Below are positions 1-4,508 of a stretch of 5,892 bases of DNA, one piece after another. The stretch's first letter is position 1, and the number at the start of each line of letters is the position of its first letter. The stretch spans positions 1-5,892 of the forward strand of contig CATPCN010000657.1 in NCBI GenBank assembly GCA_955652855.1, written 5' to 3'. The translations under genes and the position numbers were made by a program. The DNA comes from an uncultured Chthoniobacterales bacterium. GTDB lineage: Bacteria > Verrucomicrobiota > Verrucomicrobiae > Chthoniobacterales > UBA10450. The notes under the pieces are model-generated. The model saw only the letters and a list, made by a program, of their open reading frames with translations. It made no database searches and was not told where the DNA came from.

Positions 1-639
1 ATATTGATGCGCGAACGGGCGCTCTAACAATTCGCCGCGCCGCCGCAATAAACTCTTGCCGCGCTCGCCTTCCACCCGCCGCTTGTTAGCGTACACCGCC
101 GCTTGCTGCTCCGCTTTGCCGTCCCACTTGCGCCGGGGTCGTTGAGGAATCGAAACGTAAGTCCGAACACTCTTGCTCATCTCCACCAAACCCGCGCCGC
201 TGTGATAACCCTTGTCCGTCACCACTTCACACAACCCTTGTTCATACGTGAATACCGCCTGATGCGTCGCCTCATCGAATAATCGCCGCGTTCGCGAGAT
301 CGTGACGTGATCCGGGGTGGCTTCGGCCAGCCCGTAGTTCAGAAACCGGCGCAGGCTAAAACTGTCGGCCACGCGCCAAGCTATGCCGCGCTCGCTCGCG
401 ATCCCCTCAAAGAAGCCGATCAGCAGCAACCGGAAATAAACGCCCGGTGCCAGCGACGGCCGTCCCAGTCTCGTGTGATAGTACTCCCGGCAGCGCTCTT
501 CGCAAAACGCGTCAAACCCGGCTTGGTTCAGCACTCGGTTCAACTGCTCGTAAAAGGGATGCCCCGGTGTTTCTGTTCGCTCGCTCGCATAAAACAATTC
601 TTCCTGTTTCTGCCCCGCTTGCTTCGTGCCCATCGCCAT
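1..639 (-). CDS. IS1182-family (IS5-like DDE) transposase, internally deleted and running off the left edge
   Basis: The 213 visible codons read without a stop from ATG at 639; a second in-frame ATG (633) may be the real start, since related proteins begin MGTK. Residues 1-130 match the N-terminal DUF772-type region: TPGHPFYEQLN, GRPSLAPGVYFRLLLIGFFEG, RGIAWRVADS and TPDHVTISRTRRL. Residues 136-213 match the C-terminal part of the DDE domain: VVTDKGYHSG (second catalytic Asp, D142) and ELLERPFAH (catalytic Glu, E206). The segment expected between them, with the first catalytic Asp (GIDATT-like) and a Lys-rich stretch, is absent. From memory of the family, about 150-180 residues are missing. 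The join lies near residues 130-136 (about 235-250) and keeps the frame. The protein should be unable to transpose its own element, although its N-terminal DNA-binding part could survive. The C-terminus lies outside the window. Confidence 0.85.
   Translation of the reverse strand, partial: MAMGTKQAGQKQEELFYASERTETPGHPFYEQLNRVLNQAGFDAFCEERCREYYHTRLGRPSLAPGVYFRLLLIGFFEGIASERGIAWRVADSFSLRRFLNYGLAEATPDHVTISRTRRLFDEATHQAVFTYEQGLCEVVTDKGYHSGAGLVEMSKSVRTYVSIPQRPRRKWDGKAEQQAAVYANKRRVEGERGKSLLRRRGELLERPFAHQY
207..241. repeat. 9-bp direct repeat beside the transposase deletion join
   Basis: AACCCTTGT occurs at 207-215 and again at 233-241. The second copy sits at the point where the N-terminal and C-terminal parts of the transposase are joined. 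The first encodes the DKG residues of the conserved DKGYHS motif. Short direct repeats are common endpoints of slippage deletions, so this may record how the internal deletion arose, but only an intact copy of the element could show it. Confidence 0.4.
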
Positions 640-786
640 GCCTGATTTTACGCCCAAACAATCCAATAGGGAAGTGTTTTTAGACACGGGCTGTTAGCCA
701 CCTTCGTCTGGTGCAAGCGGCAGATCACGATTGCACAAGAACGCTGTTCGGTAGCTGAGCAACGTCAACAATATGCAGAGGAACGC

Positions 787-1059
787 TTGCAGGATGCCCA
801 CGATGCATTGGCCATGGATTCACTACGCGTGAGTGATCGGCGAATTTCCTTAGCCCTCTGGGCTGGGCGGGATGTGACTCTACAGCTTCAAGGGTATTTG
901 AACGCGGGTGTTGAAGCCGTCGCATGCAGCGAATACTTCGGTGCGGCGGGGGCGAACTCCAAGCAACTCCTGGTCATGGTCATGTACTCTGATGCGCGCG
1001 AGCCAGTTCCATTTGCCTTCAGGGAAGGTCAGAAGGTCCGAATTCCGTTGGCTGCGTGA
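787..1059 (+). CDS. Hypothetical protein, probably the 3' remnant of a gene cut by the IS
   Basis: I do not recognise this protein. The 90-residue frame starts at TTG, preceded by AGAGGA at a suitable distance. The same frame is open back to about 670, and from about 700 it reads as plausible protein (ITIAQERCSVAEQRQQYAEE), so the original gene probably began to the left and lost its 5' end to the IS. The N-terminal half is Gln/Glu/Arg-rich and helical with a coiled-coil look (AEQRQQYAEERLQDAHDAL). The C-terminal half alternates hydrophobic residues like a small beta domain (KQLLVMVMY, then REGQKVRIPL). No signal peptide or catalytic motif is visible. The stop overlaps the GTG of the next frame by 4 bp, a usual sign of translational coupling. 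Whether it is expressed is unclear, because its promoter would have been displaced. Confidence 0.5.
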   Translation: MQDAHDALAMDSLRVSDRRISLALWAGRDVTLQLQGYLNAGVEAVACSEYFGAAGANSKQLLVMVMYSDAREPVPFAFREGQKVRIPLAA

Positions 1060-1280
1060 GGGATGCCGGTTCCTGCTCAGCGGGGCGGCTAGCGTTTGCT
1101 GGACCCGAACTACTGCGTGCCCAAGACCCACTCTTGGGCCATCCCGCCAGTTCACGCGTGGGACCGGACAAACTTTACCCGCAGGCTCTGACGCCCGGGG
1201 AAGCCTTCGAGAAGATCACCTCGGATTGGGTCAAGTTCTACATGGAAGTAAATCCGAAGCACGTGAAATTCAAGAACTGA
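1056..1280 (+). CDS. Small hypothetical protein, possibly a decayed secreted protein
   Basis: The frame of 74 residues starts at a GTG that overlaps the preceding stop (GTGA). I do not recognise it. The last 45 residues (from QDPLLGHPA through TPGEAFEKITSDWVKFYMEV to a Lys-rich end) look like genuine protein. The first 20 residues are less convincing: an intact signal peptide would be expected before LAFAGPELLRAQ, and a hydrophobic stretch of that kind (CRFLLSGAA) is encoded in the neighbouring frame at about 1068-1094. One or two single-base indels would reconnect them, so the gene may be frameshifted or the start misjudged. It converges on the minus-strand replication operon. Confidence 0.45.
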   Translation: MRDAGSCSAGRLAFAGPELLRAQDPLLGHPASSRVGPDKLYPQALTPGEAFEKITSDWVKFYMEVNPKHVKFKN

Positions 1281-1289
1281 CCAAAATCG

Positions 1290-1327
1290 CGCTATGCCAG
1301 GGATAGCGTCATTCGTGTCCACGCTAT
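1290..1327. terminator. Overlapping hairpins between convergent genes, possible weak bidirectional terminator
   Basis: CGCTAT (1290-1295) pairs with ATAGCG (1303-1308) around a 7-nt loop, while ATAGCGT (1303-1309) also pairs with ACGCTAT (1321-1327) around an 11-nt loop. The two stems share their middle segment and so exclude each other. In the minus-strand transcript the distal stem is followed by a short ATTTTGG. This is too poor in U for a strong intrinsic terminator, but the site lies between convergent genes, where one is expected. Confidence 0.35.
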
Positions 1328-1349
1328 TCCAGCAATAGAGAGTCTGTAC

Positions 1350-2114
1350 TTAGTAAACATCGCGTTTGCGCTTTGCCCGGGCTTCCGCGCACAGTCTTCG
1401 CTGCATTTCTATCTCGTCTCGCATCTGAGCGCAATTGGACTGGGCGAGTTCGAGAAGTTCGTCGGATCTGGGTGTGAGCACATACGTGGACGTTTCGCGG
1501 ATCGGTGCGGAGCCGGGTGTGCGCGGACCGGCCACTATTGTCAGCCAGCCGATGTCCTGAAGCTCGCGCAGGGCGGCACTGATCGCGTTCGGCGATGAAA
1601 GGCCGCTGTACCGTCCGAGCGCCAAGTAACTGATTTTGATTCTTAGAGTTTGATTCTTCGGATCGCGTTCAGCAAGCTCCAGCAGTACGGGCACCAGTGC
1701 GCAAGCAGTAGGCGCCAGCCGGGACCATAGCCCTGAATGCACCAGTAGACCGATCTCGCTCTCGCGTCCGAACTGCAAAATCCGACGCTCTGGCTGCTGC
1801 AGGTTCGTCCCCGCGGGCAAATCGGGAACCTGGAAGCGCTCCGCGATCCAGCGCGCCGCCTCGCCCGGATTCGTCAGACCGAGAACTGACATCACGAAGT
1901 CGACCGGTCCGAGCGGACCTGCATCGCAGCCGAAGCACTTTACGGTGTTGTTGATCTTGCGAATCCCAACGGACGCCGTGCGGTCGCCGTTTTCATGTAG
2001 GTCTGGACGCCAGCAATGGATCATCCTGTTTGAGCCAAACCTCAGATCGAGGGCGCGTGCGACTTCACCGATCGAGATCTTCCGATTGATGAATTTCAGG
2101 TCAGGAACGCCCAT
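1350..2114 (-). CDS. CHC2 (DnaG-type) zinc-finger and winged-helix replication protein
   Basis: This 254-residue protein has the zinc-binding signature of bacterial primases in residues 33-75: C34, H40, C60 and C63, with KCFGCDAGPLGPVDFVM giving the CFGC..G...DFVM pattern. In DnaG this domain reads template DNA. No TOPRIM or other catalytic primase domain follows. Instead residues about 129-200 (GLWSRLAPTACALVPVLLEL, then KISYLALGRYSGLSSPNAI and ALRELQDIGWLTI) look like a winged-helix DNA-binding domain. The tail (205-254) is charged and Arg/Lys-rich. The ATG lies 4 nt beyond the stop of the upstream initiator-like gene, so translation is probably coupled. I infer a role in recognising or priming the element's own origin together with that protein. 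Short CHC2 proteins without catalysis could equally be regulators. The domain call is firm and the biochemical role is open. Confidence 0.85.
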   Translation of the reverse strand: MGVPDLKFINRKISIGEVARALDLRFGSNRMIHCWRPDLHENGDRTASVGIRKINNTVKCFGCDAGPLGPVDFVMSVLGLTNPGEAARWIAERFQVPDLPAGTNLQQPERRILQFGRESEIGLLVHSGLWSRLAPTACALVPVLLELAERDPKNQTLRIKISYLALGRYSGLSSPNAISAALRELQDIGWLTIVAGPRTPGSAPIRETSTYVLTPRSDELLELAQSNCAQMRDEIEMQRRLCAEARAKRKRDVY

Positions 2115-2118
2115 GAAA

Positions 2119-3210
2119 CTACGGATCGCGGCGCTTCCGCCGTTCCTGTTCCCGCTGATTCAAGTCCTCAAGTTTCGCTCGCCACTCGTCGGTTGCACAT
2201 TCACACGCGACCAAAAGATCACCATCGATGCGGGTGCCCTTACCTTTGACTTCCCGGCATATCGGACACTTTTCAGCGACAACAGTGGTTTCTGGAGGAT
2301 GTTGGTCTGCCTGGGTCACCGCCGGCCGATTCATCGCAGCATAGGCTTTGAGCTTGGACTTGACCATCCCGAGCGGATTTCTAGTCTTGGGATTCTGCAG
2401 GTGGGGCCGCACGAACGCCACAAAGTCAATTAGATCGATACCGCGAAGTTCCACGTGCTCGCTGATATAGCGCCATTCGTGCTCGCTCAGAAACCCGCCA
2501 CGTTGCTCGACTAGGTACGCAAGCTCCGCCTTCGGACCATCAAAGCTGGGGGCAGCGGTTTTTTCATCATCATCAGAAACAAAAGAAACTCTGTTCGACT
2601 GCTGAGATCGACCTCGTTCGGTCGGCTGGTCTACAACTGGTGAACGTTTATCGTGCGCCCAAGACTTTCCTGTGATCTCTTTCTCCTCTGATGATGATTT
2701 CCCTCTGTTGTAGGGCGGCACGTGGCCAAGGGACTTGGCCGTTACGTAGCTAAGGGGGTTGGCCACTAGGTGGCCAAGGGGAGCCGACATCCTCCTTGCG
2801 AATTCCGCTTGAAGGGCGGGCCAGTTGATTTCATATTCCGTCGACTCATTACCGTGCTCCGCCTGATATCGAGCCTCGCCTGGAAGCGCTCGACGGCGAA
2901 TCAGAATTCCACCCTCCGAGAGGGCCGTGTTCGCCTTCTTAATCGCCGATAAGCTCAGCCCTGCACCACCTCGAATCCACTGGTTCTGCTTGTAACTGAA
3001 GATGCCGTTTGTAATTTGGTCTAAGCTCGCACAGTCAACAGCTTTTCCATACGCCAGAGTGCGCTCGGCATAGAAGAGTAGCAAAAGGAATTGGGCGTGG
3101 CTAAATCGAGAGGGCCCCCAGCGGATCAATTCGGTTAACGCTTCAATGCGGGTCTTGAATCCGGACGGCGTGTACACCTCATTGCGACGTCCATCTGATC
3201 GCTCTGGCAC
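2119..3210 (-). CDS. Phage O-like / plasmid-type replication initiator with C-terminal zinc motif
   Basis: The protein has 363 residues and a GTG start, with GAGGG just upstream overlapping the sigma-gene stop. Residues about 33-107 form a winged-helix region of the phage replication O or DnaD-N type: FSHAQFLLLLFYAERTL, SLDQITNGIFS, LSLSAIKKANTALSEGGILI. A linker follows with three 8-residue repeats (PLGHLVAN, PLSYVTAK, SLGHVPPY; 144-167) and a polar, Ser/Asp-rich stretch to about 220. Residues about 226-290 are helical (AELAYLVEQRGGFLSEHEW and following). The end has a possible zinc site, C315-x2-C318 and C336-x-C338, before a Lys/Arg/Glu tail. The modular plan of N-terminal DNA binder, linker and C-terminal partner domain is that of lambda O. 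The 8-residue repeats are encoded by tandem DNA repeats that look like iterons, which supports an initiator. Exact family membership was not tested; a transcription regulator is the main alternative. Confidence 0.75.
   Translation of the reverse strand: MPERSDGRRNEVYTPSGFKTRIEALTELIRWGPSRFSHAQFLLLLFYAERTLAYGKAVDCASLDQITNGIFSYKQNQWIRGGAGLSLSAIKKANTALSEGGILIRRRALPGEARYQAEHGNESTEYEINWPALQAEFARRMSAPLGHLVANPLSYVTAKSLGHVPPYNRGKSSSEEKEITGKSWAHDKRSPVVDQPTERGRSQQSNRVSFVSDDDEKTAAPSFDGPKAELAYLVEQRGGFLSEHEWRYISEHVELRGIDLIDFVAFVRPHLQNPKTRNPLGMVKSKLKAYAAMNRPAVTQADQHPPETTVVAEKCPICREVKGKGTRIDGDLLVACECATDEWRAKLEDLNQREQERRKRRDP
2559..2592. other. AT-rich tract, candidate duplex-unwinding element
   Basis: This 34-bp stretch has only about 8 G or C bases, against a background in the mid fifties percent. 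It has a run of six T, a CAT repeat and a purine-rich A tract. It lies inside the initiator gene, 3' of the iteron-like array in gene direction, matching the order iterons then AT-rich region in the lambda origin. The distance from the array, about 120-150 bp, is longer than in lambda. It could simply reflect a Ser/Asp/Lys-coding linker. Confidence 0.4.
2710..2791. repeat. Three tandem 24-bp iteron-like repeats with dyad symmetry inside the initiator gene
   Basis: GGCCAA recurs at 2724 and 2772, with a degenerate AGCTAA at 2748, exactly 24 bp apart. The inverted half-site TTGGCC recurs at 2735 and 2759, also 24 bp apart. Together they make an alternating array of five half-sites. GGCCAAG-GGA-CTTGGCC (2724-2740) is a perfect 7-3-7 dyad and TTGGCCAC-TAG-GTGGCCAA (2759-2777) a perfect 8-3-8 dyad. 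The period is a multiple of three, so the array is read as 8-residue repeats in the protein. Dyad-bearing iterons in mid-gene are how phage lambda builds its origin inside gene O. A simple protein repeat is the alternative. Confidence 0.75.
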
Positions 3211-3216
3211 ATACCC

Positions 3217-3840
3217 TCAAGCGATCCGACCCTGCCCGCCTGCACGAGGGCCCGGCCTTATGCAGTTGCTCCGCCGATGGATTGGCAACGCCGTTCCGGA
3301 AGACGAAATGCCGGCCTCGATGAACGCGATCCTCAACCGTGCGATGGCACGATAAACAGCCGCCCGGCTAACATTCAGCTGTCGGCTGGTCTCGACCGCG
3401 GAGTACTCAGCCAGATGCAGAGCCACGGCCCTGTCGAACGTTGATAACCTACGGAGAATCCGTCTGATGTCCGTTCTGAGATCGACGTGATCGCCGGTTG
3501 TCCCGATCTCCAACACGCCTTGAAGTGATTTCCGTCCGAAACGCCGGGTCCGGCGTGAGCGCGCACTCCGTACCAGTGACGTGATCCTGTTGGCTACAAC
3601 CCGTTCCACGAAGGTGCGAAGGGAAGCTCGTGCTGGGTCGAAGCGTGGGAGTGCGGTCCAAACGCCGATGAGCGCCTCTTGCACCAAGTCTTCGCGATCC
3701 CACAAGATCCCGCACCAGTGTGTCGCCCAACTTGCCGTTACCTGTCCCGCGCGACGAGCCAGGGAATATGCTTCCAGAAAGCGGTCCTGATTCGTTGAAA
3801 TATTCAATTGCTCTTCGCGACCTGAAGCTTCTTGATTCAT
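3217..3840 (-). CDS. Sigma-70 family RNA polymerase sigma factor (ECF-like)
   Basis: The 207-residue protein has the two-domain plan of ECF-type sigma factors. Region 2 spans about residues 20-95: DREDLVQEALIGVWTALPRF is the core-binding and -10-recognition helix with the usual DLVQEA pattern, followed by SLRTFVERVVANRI and an Arg-rich stretch (RSARSRRTRR). Region 4 spans about 125-177, with a helix-turn-helix in SRQLNVSRAAVYRAIARLR that would read the -35 element. The last 30 residues are unrelated and basic. The ATG at 3840 has a strong purine-rich ribosome site (AGAGGGGGAAGG) directly before it. It is the first gene of the operon, and its stop lies 6 nt before the GTG of the initiator-like gene. 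No anti-sigma gene is adjacent. It may direct transcription of the element's own genes, but its target promoters cannot be named from this window. Confidence 0.85.
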   Translation of the reverse strand: MNQEASGREEQLNISTNQDRFLEAYSLARRAGQVTASWATHWCGILWDREDLVQEALIGVWTALPRFDPARASLRTFVERVVANRITSLVRSARSRRTRRFGRKSLQGVLEIGTTGDHVDLRTDIRRILRRLSTFDRAVALHLAEYSAVETSRQLNVSRAAVYRAIARLRIAFIEAGISSSGTALPIHRRSNCIRPGPRAGGQGRIA

Positions 3841-3865
3841 CCTTCCCCCTCTGGCCGAGGAGGAG

Positions 3866-3907
3866 TTCTTGAAGGTGGCGCCCAGCTAGGTGTTTCTTGA
3901 ATCAAGA
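3866..3907. promoter_or_regulatory. TTCTTGA direct repeats and a 13-bp palindrome upstream of the sigma-replication operon
   Basis: TTCTTGAA occurs at 3866-3873 and 3894-3901, and a third TTCTTGA lies just inside the sigma gene (3829-3835). The 3895-3907 site, TCTTGA-A-TCAAGA, is a perfect 6-1-6 dyad. The position 26-67 bp upstream of the first start codon suits an operator. No convincing -35/-10 pair was found near it, so the promoter itself is not placed. Confidence 0.4.
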
Positions 3908-4020
3908 GGACGAAGCACCATGAGTTCGCCCAGATAGCTGACGCCACAAACAAGGACTTCCGCTTTGCGGCCAGTCTTTGTCGAGTGTTTCTATCACCAA
4001 TGCACCGGCGGCAAGATCAT
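3886..4020 (-). pseudogene. Possible decayed small gene coupled to the 108-residue gene
   Basis: An ATG at 4020 overlaps the TGA of the upstream gene as ATGA, the normal arrangement of a coupled partner, but the frame (MILPPVHW) hits two adjacent stops, TGA TAG, at 3996-3991. Beyond them the same frame stays open to a TAG at 3886-3888 and reads protein-like sequence ending GVSYLGELMVLRPLD plus five residues. It has no good new start codon. A different frame also looks protein-like before the stops (ALVIETLDKDWPQSG), so a frameshift is an alternative to nonsense mutation. I do not recognise a family, and chance is possible over so short a stretch. Confidence 0.3.
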
Positions 4021-4343
4021 GCCGGATGCTGAACCAGCAGCCTGAAAGGTAAGCCGTGCTTGATTTCGAGGGTTTCAATACTGCCGTTCCCGAGTAACGC
4101 GAAAAGATCGAAAAGCTCGACGATCTGACTCTTCAGTGCAAAATCCGAGTGCTCCGATTCCGGCCGTGGTCCATTGTCGGCACCGAGTTTGATGTCTCGA
4201 ATAATTCTCGGGCCCGGGTGTAAAACTGGTTCGCCATCGAGGACAGTTAGACCCTCGATTCGACCGAAATTGAGTTCCTGCATCATCTCCACTAGACGCT
4301 TTCGCGCCGGGGATAAAGCTGACTTCGTCAGAGCGTGAGTCAT
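4017..4343 (-). CDS. Conserved-looking hypothetical protein, 108 residues
   Basis: I chose the ATG at 4343 and not the longer frame up to 4478, because GGAGGA lies 4 nt upstream and the extension has low-quality sequence. The protein reads as a compact single domain: a helical N-terminus (PARKRLVEMMQELNFGRIEG), a segment LTVLDGEPVLHPGPRIIRDI, then KLGADNGPRPE and a helix (LKSQIVELFDLFALLGNGS), ending in IETLEIKHGLPFRLLV. It resembles small uncharacterised proteins I recall from soil bacteria, in which GEPV, NGPRPE and KHGLPFR-like motifs recur, but I can name no function. There is no signal peptide, membrane segment or cysteine pair. The region between it and the sigma gene holds a decayed frame. 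It is transcribed divergently from the 361-residue gene. Confidence 0.75.
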   Translation of the reverse strand: MTHALTKSALSPARKRLVEMMQELNFGRIEGLTVLDGEPVLHPGPRIIRDIKLGADNGPRPESEHSDFALKSQIVELFDLFALLGNGSIETLEIKHGLPFRLLVQHPA

Positions 4344-4347
4344 AGGT

Positions 4348-4353
4348 TCCTCC
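4348..4353 (-). promoter_or_regulatory. Ribosome binding site deciding the start at 4343
   Basis: GGAGGA on the minus strand lies 4 nt before the ATG at 4343. No comparable site precedes the upstream in-frame alternative at 4478, so the shorter protein is preferred. Confidence 0.7.
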
Positions 4354-4508
4354 AGGTTTTGTGGGGAGTCGCCAGCGCGGAGGCAGAGTGGAAATGGTTG
4401 TCGAACGGTGTTGCGTTGCACGCGAGTCTCATCGCCGGTAAACGCCCTCTGTGCCGAAAGCAACTCGGCAGGTTTCAATCTTATGGCACGCTGTTAAAGG
4501 GACATAAA

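Larger units (their letters stand above)
1..699 (-). mobile_element. 5' portion of an IS1182-type insertion sequence, cut by the window edge
   Basis: The stretch carries a minus-strand transposase frame and its leader of about 60 bp. The outer end is placed near 690-700 because a small dyad (GGCT-GTT-AGCC, 689-699) lies there and because a different, plus-strand coding signal starts just beyond it. The other terminal inverted repeat lies outside the window, so the exact end and any target duplication cannot be verified. The boundary is an inference and could be wrong by about 15 bp. Confidence 0.6.

Noticed and set aside
307..683. Plus-strand frames opposite the transposase
   Set aside because: They are antisense to a reading frame with clear transposase motifs, and the translations are Arg/Pro/Ser-rich without any family look.
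908..1306. Long plus-strand frame of 132 codons
   Set aside because: It overlaps two better frames, reads as Ser/Arg/Trp-rich noise and has no ribosome site. Only the short FLLSGAA stretch was worth noting.
1945..2433. 162-codon plus-strand frame
   Set aside because: It is antisense to the junction of the initiator and CHC2 genes, both of which have recognisable domains.
4406..4440. Possible promoter TTGCAC-N17-TAAACG in the divergent spacer
   Set aside because: Each box matches the consensus at only about three of six positions.
4452..4470. Hairpin TGCCGA/TCGGCA before the 361-residue gene
   Set aside because: A 6-bp stem with a 7-nt loop is common by chance here, and no T-run or riboswitch-like context accompanies it.
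4344..4478. N-terminal extension of the 108-residue protein
   Set aside because: The strong GGAGGA site fixes the start at 4343.
4335..4508. N-terminal extension of the 361-residue protein from a GTG at 4335
   Set aside because: It overlaps the divergent 108-residue gene, lacks a ribosome site and reads poorly; the ATG at 4509 has one.
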